5,871 nt of DNA, from assembly GCA_016208845.1 (NCBI GenBank), contig JACQXH010000267.1:1-5871 (forward strand). The letters run 5' to 3'. The notes under the pieces were generated by a model. The model was not told the DNA's origin, made no database searches, and saw only the letters and a program-made list of their open reading frames with translations. The position numbers were made by a program, and so were the translations under genes. Within the stretch, counting starts at the first letter, position 1. Each line of letters opens with the position of its first letter. The stretch is from Nitrospirota bacterium (GTDB lineage: Bacteria > Nitrospirota > Thermodesulfovibrionia > UBA6902 > BMS3Bbin08). Shown here piece after piece: positions 1-4,582 of the stretch.

Positions 1-1
1 A

Positions 2-1198
2 GTTCTGGCGCCGAACGGCACGGGCAGGGAAGAATTCTGGAGCGCGCTGAGACAGGGGATTTCCGGCATCAAGCCCATCAGGAGATTCGACACAAAGGAA
101 TTCAAATGCAAATCAGGCGGAGAGATAAAGGATTTCAGGCCTACGGATTTTTTAGGGTTCAAAGGGCTGAAGGGGCTTGACAGGTCGGCAAGGCTCCTTT
201 GCTCTGCCGCAAAGCTGGCAATAGACGAAGCGGGATTGAAGATCAATTACAAAAATGCGGATGATTTCGGCATCTGCACCGGCACTACCCTTGGCTATCT
301 CTGGAACTTTTCCGAGTTTGAAAGAGGGGCCATCAAGGACGGCCCGCTGTTTACAGACGCCTCTCTTTTCCCGGGCACAGTGATAAACGCGCCTTCGAGC
401 CAGGTCTCGATTCGGTTTAACATCCAGGGATTCAACACTACTATTTCTACCGGATACACAGCGAGCATAGACGCATTGAAATACGCAGCAGACTTTATCA
501 GGCTCGGCCGCGTCAAGGCGGTGCTTGTGGGCGCTGTAGAGAGCTTTTCGCTCGCAAATTTCATAGGCTTTTATCATCTGGGTTATGTCGCAGGGCTCAG
601 AGGCGAGGAATTGTCCTGTCCCTTTGATAAGAGAAGAAACGGCATTATCCTCAGCGAGGCGGCATCAGTTGTCATTGCTGAGGATGAGGAACATGCCATA
701 GACAGGGGAGCCACTATATATGCTGAAGTTAGCGGCATAGGCAGCCGTTTTGATGCATACAAGATGGGCAAGTACCATCCGGAGGCCTCGGGGTTGAAAG
801 AGAGCATGAAGATGGCGCTCAGAAGATCAGACCTCGGCATCACGGATATAGACTATATAAGCGCGTCAGCCAACTCTGTTTCAGAGCATGACCGGCTGGA
901 GACAAAGGCGATAAAGGACCTGTTCGGCAGGTCTGCGTACAATATGCCTGTGAGCTCTATCAAGTCCATGACAGGAGAGCCTTTCAGCGCAGGCGGAATG
1001 CTACAGGTCGCTGCCTCTGTCGGGAGCATTAAGAATAATTTTATACCGCCTACGATCAACTACTCAGTGCGCGACAGCGAGTGCGACCTTGATTATGTGG
1101 CGAACAGATCTCGCGTGGCCAGGATAAATAACGTGCTGATAAATAATTTCGGCCCCGGCGGGAATAATGCGTCAGTTGTTATATCTAAATATTCATGA
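2..1198 (+). CDS. Inactive ketosynthase homologue (KS-beta / chain-length-factor-like), 5' partial
   Basis: The frame is open from base 2 and already contains the typical ketosynthase N-terminal region, so only about a dozen residues lie outside the window; internal TTG or ATG codons are not needed as starts. About 398 residues are visible. It aligns along its length with the ketosynthase at 3314-4534: shared FDTKE, GEI.DF, PFDK.R, DAY, SIKSM, PPTIN and GGNN blocks. At the active site the nucleophile context TACAAG becomes TGYTAS, with Tyr (codon 455-457) for Cys. The first His (AHGTGT) is Ser (ASANSV, codon 866-868). The second His (MLGHTM) is Glu (MTGEPF, codon 977-979). The GEGAG loop is SEAAS and the gating FAFGGNN is FGPGGNN. 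It should therefore not catalyse Claisen condensation. By analogy with type II polyketide KS-beta/CLF subunits it probably forms a heterodimer with the active ketosynthase; that is inference. It is the first gene seen in the operon. Confidence 0.85.
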   Translation, partial: VLAPNGTGREEFWSALRQGISGIKPIRRFDTKEFKCKSGGEIKDFRPTDFLGFKGLKGLDRSARLLCSAAKLAIDEAGLKINYKNADDFGICTGTTLGYLWNFSEFERGAIKDGPLFTDASLFPGTVINAPSSQVSIRFNIQGFNTTISTGYTASIDALKYAADFIRLGRVKAVLVGAVESFSLANFIGFYHLGYVAGLRGEELSCPFDKRRNGIILSEAASVVIAEDEEHAIDRGATIYAEVSGIGSRFDAYKMGKYHPEASGLKESMKMALRRSDLGITDIDYISASANSVSEHDRLETKAIKDLFGRSAYNMPVSSIKSMTGEPFSAGGMLQVAASVGSIKNNFIPPTINYSVRDSECDLDYVANRSRVARINNVLINNFGPGGNNASVVISKYS

Positions 1199-1208
1199 TA
1201 ATTATTTT

Positions 1209-1640
1209 ATGATGAAAGAAGAAAAATTACCACAGAGGGCACAGAGTTATAATTTGCCTTCACAAGAAGAATTTCCATTAAAGGATATAACTGAAGATAT
1301 AATCTCTTGTGCCATTGAAGTCCATAAAACTTTAGGTCCTGGATTATTAGAGAGCATTTATGAGGAAGCATTAGCCCACGAGTTCATATTGAGAAAAATC
1401 AAATATGATAAACAACTTGGAATAAGTCTAAATTATAAAGGCAAAGACATTGGTAAACACAGAATTGACTTTCTAATAAAAGATGAGATCATTGTTGAAT
1501 TAAAGTCAGTAGAAACAATGAATAAAATATACGAAGCACAGTTGTTGACTTATTTAAGAGCAATGAATAAACGAATAGGACTGATAATTAATTTCAATGT
1601 GGAAAGATTAAAAGACGGCATTAAACGACTAATAATTTAA
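1209..1640 (+). CDS. GxxExxY family protein (PD-(D/E)XK nuclease-like), copy 1
   Basis: Numbered from the ATG at 1209 this is a 143-residue protein. The family signature is GLLESIY (residues 45-51). It is followed by a nuclease-like core: Asp87 in HRIDFLI, then Glu97-Leu-Lys99 in IIVELKSVE, and a Gln111-containing helix (YEAQLLTYLRA). These match the PD-(D/E)XK-like GxxExxY family, whose cellular role is not established. The frame is open back to an ATG at 1167 inside the ketosynthase gene, but that stretch is the shadow of the neighbouring frame, and the paired ATGs at 1209 and 1212 are more plausible. No Shine-Dalgarno sequence is visible, so the start is uncertain. The left inverted repeat (1229-1246) is translated as part of the N-terminus. 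The gene is visibly more AT-rich than the ketosynthase and carrier protein genes around it, and has no obvious link to acyl-chain synthesis. It is best read as cargo of an inserted element. Confidence 0.82.
   Translation: MMKEEKLPQRAQSYNLPSQEEFPLKDITEDIISCAIEVHKTLGPGLLESIYEEALAHEFILRKIKYDKQLGISLNYKGKDIGKHRIDFLIKDEIIVELKSVETMNKIYEAQLLTYLRAMNKRIGLIINFNVERLKDGIKRLII
1229..1246 (+). repeat. Left inverted repeat of unit 1
   Basis: ACCACAGAGGGCACAGAG, pairing with 1684-1701 (16/18). It lies inside the GxxExxY reading frame and encodes part of LPQRAQS. Confidence 0.8.
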
Positions 1641-1664
1641 AGAACCAGGGGAGAATAGTATTTC

Positions 1665-1683
1665 AAAAGATGCATAATCTTTT
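1665..1683. repeat. Small AT-rich hairpin before the right end of unit 1
   Basis: AAAAGAT (1665-1671) and ATCTTTT (1677-1683) form a perfect 7-bp stem around GCATA. It has no GC-rich stem or following T-run of a classical terminator, so its role, if any, is unclear. Confidence 0.4.
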
Positions 1684-1701
1684 CTCTGTGTTCTCTGTGG
1701 T
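1684..1701 (-). repeat. Right inverted repeat of unit 1
   Basis: CTCTGTGTTCTCTGTGGT, whose reverse complement differs from the left repeat only at the two spacer bases between the CACAGAG motifs (AA instead of GG). Confidence 0.8.
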
Positions 1702-1720
1702 TATATTTTTTTAGAATAAA

Positions 1721-1726
1721 AAGGAG
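1721..1726 (+). promoter_or_regulatory. Ribosome binding site of the acyl carrier protein gene
   Basis: AAGGAG ends 5 bases before the ATG at 1732. It is the clearest Shine-Dalgarno sequence in the window and allows translation of the carrier protein independent of the inserted gene upstream. Confidence 0.85.
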
Positions 1727-1731
1727 AAAAT

Positions 1732-1968
1732 ATGTCCAACAACTATGAAGAAGAAGTAAAAAAGATGGTGGCAGAGATAGCTGAGATCCCTGTTGCAAAG
1801 CTCAAGCCCGACGCCGATTTCTTCAAGGACCTGGGGATGGATTCTTTGAAGGCGATCGAGATCGTTGCGGCCTTTGAGAAGAAGTACAAGATCATCATCC
1901 CTGAGAATGAGATACCCGATATCAGCACTGTCAGGCACATAGTCGCGTATTTGAATGCGAAAAAGTAG
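1732..1968 (+). CDS. Acyl carrier protein
   Basis: This is a 78-residue protein of the usual length for a free acyl carrier protein. Ser38 in the GMDSLKAIEIV motif at the start of helix II is the expected 4'-phosphopantetheine attachment site. The preceding PDADFFKDL and following ALIEIV-like helix, the KKYKIIIPENEI stretch and a C-terminal VAYL helix complete the four-helix carrier fold. It would carry the growing acyl chain in the cytoplasm for the ketosynthases, dehydratase and reductase encoded around it. The start at 1732 is fixed by AAGGAG. The acidic patch usual in helix II is weaker than in a housekeeping AcpP. Together with the gene context this suggests a pathway-specific carrier rather than the primary fatty-acid one. 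That distinction is inference, so no symbol is given. Confidence 0.95.
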   Translation: MSNNYEEEVKKMVAEIAEIPVAKLKPDADFFKDLGMDSLKAIEIVAAFEKKYKIIIPENEIPDISTVRHIVAYLNAKK

Positions 1969-1982
1969 TTTCCTTAGTATCG

Positions 1983-2043
1983 ATTTTTAATATTTAATCT
2001 TTGATATGCAGTAAAGTAAGATCAAAAATTAAAATGCAAAAAT
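1983..2043. repeat. AT-rich imperfect inverted repeat after the carrier protein gene
   Basis: Arms 1983-2005 and 2021-2043 are 23 bp each and match as inverted repeats at 18 positions, with outer ATTTTT/AAAAAT and inner TTTGAT/ATCAAA blocks intact. Almost pure A/T composition means some of this could be chance. Further ATCAAAAT-type sequence continues to 2070. Confidence 0.45.
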
Positions 2044-2128
2044 CAAAATGACAAATAAAATATTAAAAATATATCCCAGGGGGATACCGGAATTTTGTAA
2101 CCATTCAGTTATGAGTGGCAGAGAAGAG

Positions 2129-2202
2129 AGATTCCGGACAAGCCGGAATGACAAAGGGAAGCAATGAGAATAGGTTATGTCATTCCGGCTTGTCCGGAAT
2201 CT
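2129..2202. repeat. Perfect 25-bp inverted repeat built of two GATTCCGG...CCGGAATGAC palindromes
   Basis: Bases 2129-2153 and 2178-2202 are perfect reverse complements with 24 bases between them. Each arm is itself a palindrome: ATTCCGG-ACAAG-CCGGAAT at 2131-2149, and the complementary version at 2182-2198 (loop CTTGT on the + strand is GTCCG-flanked). It belongs to the family of dispersed elements ending in GTCATTCC or GGAATGAC, and a coding-region member sits at 4811-4900. Transcribed, it would form a very stable stem-loop between the carrier protein and dehydratase genes. Confidence 0.85.
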
Positions 2203-2215
2203 TTATTGAGGAAGG

Positions 2216-2234
2216 ACTCCCGACAAGCGGGAGT
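2216..2234. repeat. Short palindrome ACTCCCG-ACAAG-CGGGAGT
   Basis: A 7-bp perfect stem with an ACAAG loop, followed by GACAG. The loop is identical to that of the palindrome at 2131-2149, and the trailing TGACA is shared. It is therefore probably a diverged member of the same family with compensated stem changes. Confidence 0.7.
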
Positions 2235-2308
2235 GACAGTCATGGTGTAGTACAGTGGTTAGGCAGGAATCAATAGTTTGAGCTTTGAATTTTGAGTTTA
2301 GATAAGTT

Positions 2309-2752
2309 ATGGTCTTCGATAAGCAGAAAATCAAATCTATCCTGCCCCACAGGGAGCCGTTCCTTTTTATTGATGAGGTAACAGAAGTTCATGGCACGGA
2401 AAAGGTCGTTGCAGTCAAGACCATTGAGCAGAGCGAAAAATATTTTGAAGGGCATTTCCCGGGCAGGCCTATCATGCCCGGCGTCTTGATCGTGGAGGCG
2501 ATGGCGCAGGCCTCGATAATTCTTTATTATGTCTGCAAGCCGGAGATCGCCGGGACCCATCCTGATTACTATCTGGGCAAGGTCAAGGCAGAATTTCTGG
2601 CCCCTGTGTCCCCCGGAGACAGGCTTATCCTTGAAGCAACCGGCGTGAAGATAACAGAGCAGGCAGGGGTCGTTGACGCCGTAGCGCGGGTTGGGGAGAC
2701 TGTTGTTGCCAGGGCAAATCTGGTATTTGGAGTTAGGAGAAATACAGTTTAG
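2309..2752 (+). CDS. 3-hydroxyacyl-ACP dehydratase, FabZ/FabA-like hot-dog fold
   Basis: The 147-residue length is typical of FabZ. The N-terminal ILPHREPFLFIDEV block (residues 11-24) and the core GHFPGRPIMPGVLIVEAMAQA are characteristic of FabZ. His49 is the expected catalytic base, and Glu63 matches the acidic residue contributed across the dimer. A later KVKAEFLAPVSPGDRL stretch forms the remaining hot-dog strands. It would remove water from 3-hydroxyacyl-ACP to give a trans-2-enoyl-ACP in the cytoplasm, normally as a dimer or trimer of dimers. The start at ATG 2309 gives the canonical N-terminus; no strong ribosome binding site precedes it. It may be a dedicated enzyme of this cluster rather than the housekeeping FabZ, because no lipid A genes are adjacent; hence no symbol. 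The final base of its TAG stop is also the first base of the repeat unit at 2752. Confidence 0.92.
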   Translation: MVFDKQKIKSILPHREPFLFIDEVTEVHGTEKVVAVKTIEQSEKYFEGHFPGRPIMPGVLIVEAMAQASIILYYVCKPEIAGTHPDYYLGKVKAEFLAPVSPGDRLILEATGVKITEQAGVVDAVARVGETVVARANLVFGVRRNTV

Positions 2753-2869
2753 CCACGGATCTACACGGATGAACACGGATCTGCCTGTCGGCAGGATGAT
2801 AAGCACAGATAAAATAAGAAATATAACACTATATTTAAGAATCTGTGCTAATCAGCGCAAATCCGCGGC
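2752..2869. repeat. Gene-less palindromic sub-element of unit 2
   Basis: The ends 2752-2780 and 2841-2869 match as inverted repeats at 21 of 29 positions, each with three motifs in 10-bp phase. Inside lie a CTGCC-TGTC-GGCAG hairpin (2781-2794) and a longer hairpin, with AGCACAGAT (2802-2810) pairing perfectly with ATCTGTGCT (2841-2849) and AAATATA-ACAC-TATATTT at its tip (2819-2836). It resembles a miniature, non-coding derivative of the gene-carrying unit beside it. Confidence 0.6.
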
Positions 2870-2884
2870 AAAAATGAGTTATTA

Positions 2885-2903
2885 ACTACGGATGAACACA
2901 GAT
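2885..2903 (+). repeat. Inner left end-repeat at the GxxExxY start codon
   Basis: ACTACGGATGAACACAGAT contains two motifs (TACGGAT, CACAGAT) 10 bp apart. It overlaps the start codon at 2892 and encodes MNTD, so the gene's first residues come from the repeat. Confidence 0.65.
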
Positions 2904-3317
2904 AGATTAAAACACAAAGATATTACTGATGTTGTTCTTAAAGGTTTTTATGAAATTTATAATGAACTTGGTGAAGGGTTCCTTGAGTCTGTTTATGAAA
3001 ACGCATTATATATTGTATTAAACGGGTATGGTATGAGTATAGAACGGCAGAGAGATATTCCAGTATATTTTAGAGGTAATATCATCGGAGATTTTAAGGC
3101 GGACATGATTGTAAACGGAAGGGTAGTGGTTGAACTAAAAGCTGTTTCTACGCTCGACCCTGCACATGAGGCACAATTGATCAATTATTTAAAAGCAACA
3201 AATATTGAAGTCGGCTTATTATTAAATTTTGGCAAGAAACCGGAATTCAAGAGATTTGTCTATGATAATAAAAAAAATATCAGTGATAATCCGCGTAAAT
3301 CCGTGGCAAAGATATGA
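2892..3317 (+). CDS. GxxExxY family protein (PD-(D/E)XK nuclease-like), copy 2
   Basis: This 141-residue protein has the signature GFLESVY (residues 29-35). The nuclease-like core follows: Asp71 in FKADMIV, Glu81-Leu-Lys83 in VVVELKAVS, and Gln95 in HEAQLINYLKA. It is clearly related to the protein at 1209-1640 (both have G..ESxY, VELK.V, EAQL..YL and a hydrophobic LL.NF strand), but the two differ at most other positions, so this is not a recent duplication. The first residues and the last dozen are encoded by the flanking inverted repeats, so the gene spans its element end to end. No good ribosome binding site precedes ATG 2892. The TGA stop overlaps the ATG of the next ketosynthase (ATGA), placing it physically in the operon. 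Family function is unknown. A role in maintaining or moving the repeat unit is more likely than one in acyl metabolism, but this is inference. Confidence 0.84.
   Translation: MNTDRLKHKDITDVVLKGFYEIYNELGEGFLESVYENALYIVLNGYGMSIERQRDIPVYFRGNIIGDFKADMIVNGRVVVELKAVSTLDPAHEAQLINYLKATNIEVGLLLNFGKKPEFKRFVYDNKKNISDNPRKSVAKI
3279..3307 (-). repeat. Right inverted repeat of unit 2
   Basis: Three motifs at 10-bp spacing: ATCAGTG (3279), ATCCGCG (3289) and ATCCGTG (3299). It encodes the C-terminal SDNPRKSVA of the GxxExxY protein and matches 2752-2780 in reverse complement at 24 of 29 positions. Confidence 0.78.
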
Positions 3318-4534
3318 ATAAAAGACGAGTAGTAGTGACAGGCATAGGAATTGTTTCTTCTGTGGGCATCGGGAAAGACGATTTCTGGAAGTCAATAATC
3401 AGCGGCAAGTCCGGAATAAGTAAAGTCACTTCGTTTGACACTAAAGAGCTCAGGTGCCATTATGCAGGCGAGATCAGGGATTTCAATCCCGAAGAATTCA
3501 TCGGCAAAAGAAAGATACCGTTCCTCGGCCGCACCTCACAGCTTGCCATATCAGCGACTTCGCTGGCCTTAAAGGATGCCGGCCTGTCCCTGAAAGACCT
3601 GAACAAAGAAAGGACCGGCGTGCTTGCCGGCACGACAATGGGCGAGAGGCCCCTGGAGGAATCTATTGATGTATGGGTCAATGAAGGGGCTGACAAGATA
3701 AGTAAAACAAAGATACTTCTGTCTTCGGCGAATAATATATCAGCCAATATTGCCATTCACTATAATCTTCAGGGCATGAATTTTCTTATCCCCACGGCAT
3801 GCGCCGCAGGCAATTATGCGATAGGCTACGGGTTTGACCTTATAAGAAGAGGTGATCTGGACTGCGCTGTTGCCGGCGGAGCTGATTCATTTTCCAAACT
3901 TGCATATAGCGGCTTTCACAGGCTATATGCCATGTCCCCTGAAAGATGCCAGCCCTTTGATAAGAACAGAAAGGGCATGCTTATTGGTGAAGGCGCAGGC
4001 ATATTGATACTTGAATCTTTAGAATCAGCACTCGAAAGAAATGCGGATATTTATGCTGAGATAATTGGCTATGGACTACATTGTGACGCTTATCATATGA
4101 CGACGTCTGATGTGGATGGCCTTGAAAAGGTAATGCGAAAGGCCCTGAAAGATGCACATATCAGAGAAGATGAGGTTGACTATATCTGCGCTCACGGCAC
4201 CGGCACACCCGGCAACGATAAGGTTGAATCAGCCGCTATCAGGAGGGTATTTAAAGAACAGCGCAAGACCCTTCCTGTCAGCTCAATAAAATCCATGCTC
4301 GGCCACACCATGGGCGCCGCTTCTGCGATCGAGGCGGCGGCCTGCTGTCTTGTTGTCAAGGAAGATATTATCCCACCCACCATAAACTTTGAGACCCCGG
4401 ACCCCAAATGCGACATTGACTGCGTTCCAAACACCGCGAGAACGAAGAGGGTGGATATTGCCCTTAATAACGGGTTTGCCTTCGGCGGCAATAATTCATG
4501 CCTTGTGGTAAAGAAGTATATGAGAGAAAATTAA
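3314..4534 (+). CDS. Beta-ketoacyl-ACP synthase, FabF/KAS II-like (KS-alpha)
   Basis: This 406-residue protein is full length for the FabF family and begins with the usual KRRVVVTGIGIVSSVG. The catalytic set is complete: nucleophile Cys163 in TACAAG, His294 in AHGTGTPGND, Lys326 in SIKSMLGH and His331 in the same motif. FDKNRKG, IGEGAG (224-229) and the gating loop FAFGGNN near 388-394 are also intact. It should condense malonyl-ACP with an acyl-ACP in a decarboxylating Claisen reaction. Its closest relative here is the triad-less protein at 2-1198, so the pair resembles KS-alpha and KS-beta of type II polyketide synthases, though separated by about 2.1 kb and in reverse of the usual order. 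The start is set by homology. The preceding bases come from the inserted unit and show no Shine-Dalgarno, and ATG overlaps the upstream TGA, suggesting translational coupling. FabF is the nearest named family, but its dedicated role argues against using that symbol. Confidence 0.93.
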   Translation: MNKRRVVVTGIGIVSSVGIGKDDFWKSIISGKSGISKVTSFDTKELRCHYAGEIRDFNPEEFIGKRKIPFLGRTSQLAISATSLALKDAGLSLKDLNKERTGVLAGTTMGERPLEESIDVWVNEGADKISKTKILLSSANNISANIAIHYNLQGMNFLIPTACAAGNYAIGYGFDLIRRGDLDCAVAGGADSFSKLAYSGFHRLYAMSPERCQPFDKNRKGMLIGEGAGILILESLESALERNADIYAEIIGYGLHCDAYHMTTSDVDGLEKVMRKALKDAHIREDEVDYICAHGTGTPGNDKVESAAIRRVFKEQRKTLPVSSIKSMLGHTMGAASAIEAAACCLVVKEDIIPPTINFETPDPKCDIDCVPNTARTKRVDIALNNGFAFGGNNSCLVVKKYMREN

Positions 4535-4538
4535 ATTC

Positions 4539-4575
4539 CAAGACAATTTTGCTTTGTCATTGCAAAATTGTCTTG
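4539..4575. repeat. Perfect 14-bp hairpin between ketosynthase and reductase genes
   Basis: CAAGACAATTTTGC (4539-4552) pairs fully with GCAAAATTGTCTTG (4562-4575) around a 9-base loop. It fills most of the 48-bp gap and ends 7 bases before the reductase ATG at 4583. No T-run follows, so it is not a standard intrinsic terminator. It may be another small dispersed palindrome, or a structure that limits ribosome access or mRNA decay. Confidence 0.75.
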
Positions 4576-4582
4576 TCTATCT

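Larger units (their letters stand above)
1229..1701 (+). mobile_element. Inverted-repeat-bounded unit carrying a GxxExxY gene (unit 1)
   Basis: Two 18-bp ends, 1229-1246 and 1684-1701, are inverted repeats matching at 16 of 18 positions. The left end is ACCACAGAGGGCACAGAG. Each end holds two CACAGAG motifs (CTCTGTG on the right) 9 bp apart. Between them lies almost all of the GxxExxY gene and little else. The unit begins about 30 bp after the ketosynthase stop and ends 30 bp before the carrier protein start, leaving that gene's ribosome binding site intact. The AT-rich flanks prevent recognition of a target-site duplication. No transposase of a known class is encoded. Mobility is inferred from the boundaries, base composition and the related unit at 2752-3307. 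Confidence 0.6.
1969..2308. other. 340-bp gap without a gene, filled with repeats
   Basis: No credible coding region lies on either strand. In order it holds an AT-rich imperfect inverted repeat (1983-2005 with 2021-2043), a short hairpin TATCCC-AGG-GGGATA (2072-2086), a perfect 25-bp inverted repeat (2129-2153 with 2178-2202), a related single palindrome (2216-2234), and AT-rich sequence (2277-2300) up to the dehydratase start. A promoter for the downstream genes could be hidden here, but I see no convincing -35/-10 pair. No classical intrinsic terminator follows the carrier protein gene. Confidence 0.7.
2752..3307 (+). mobile_element. Inverted-repeat-bounded unit carrying a GxxExxY gene (unit 2)
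   Basis: The outer ends 2752-2780 and 3279-3307 are 29-bp inverted repeats matching at 24 positions. Each is made of three CACGGAT-like motifs exactly 10 bp apart: starts 2754, 2764 and 2774 on the left, and ATCCGTG/ATCCGCG/ATCAGTG starts 3299, 3289 and 3279 on the right. Two more copies of the end occur internally (2841-2869, right orientation; 2885-2903, left orientation), so the unit looks like a small palindromic piece followed by a gene-carrying piece. It begins at the last base of the dehydratase stop and ends 6 bp before the ketosynthase ATG. No known transposase is encoded. Mobility is inferred. Confidence 0.62.

Noticed and set aside
236..238. TTG as a start for the first ketosynthase
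   Set aside because: The same frame is open to base 2 and encodes clear ketosynthase N-terminal sequence, so the true start lies outside the window.
152..577. 141-codon minus-strand open frame over the first ketosynthase
   Set aside because: It is a shadow of the conserved ketosynthase frame, with no domain pattern of its own.
1167..1208. Upstream ATG that would extend GxxExxY copy 1 by 14 residues
   Set aside because: The extension overlaps the ketosynthase coding end in another frame, has no ribosome binding site and lies before the family's conserved region.
1665..1701. Hairpin and following sequence as an intrinsic terminator after GxxExxY copy 1
   Set aside because: The stem is AT-rich and no T-run follows directly; the adjacent sequence is the right inverted repeat of the unit.
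2131..2234. Repeated palindromes as a possible CRISPR array
   Set aside because: Copies are in opposite orientations, spacing is irregular, there are only three, and no cas genes are present.
2244..2290. GGTGTAGTACAGTGGTTAG resembles a tRNA D-arm
   Set aside because: No acceptor stem pairing, anticodon arm or T-arm (GTTCGA-type) can be placed around it, and it lies in repeat-rich sequence.
2270..2806. 178-codon open frame on the minus strand across the dehydratase
   Set aside because: It is antisense to a gene with complete FabZ motifs, begins in repeat sequence and shows no recognisable protein motif.
2691..2885. 64-codon plus-strand frame running from the dehydratase 3' end into the repeat unit
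   Set aside because: It reads the dehydratase out of frame and then palindromic repeat sequence, with no ribosome binding site or motif.
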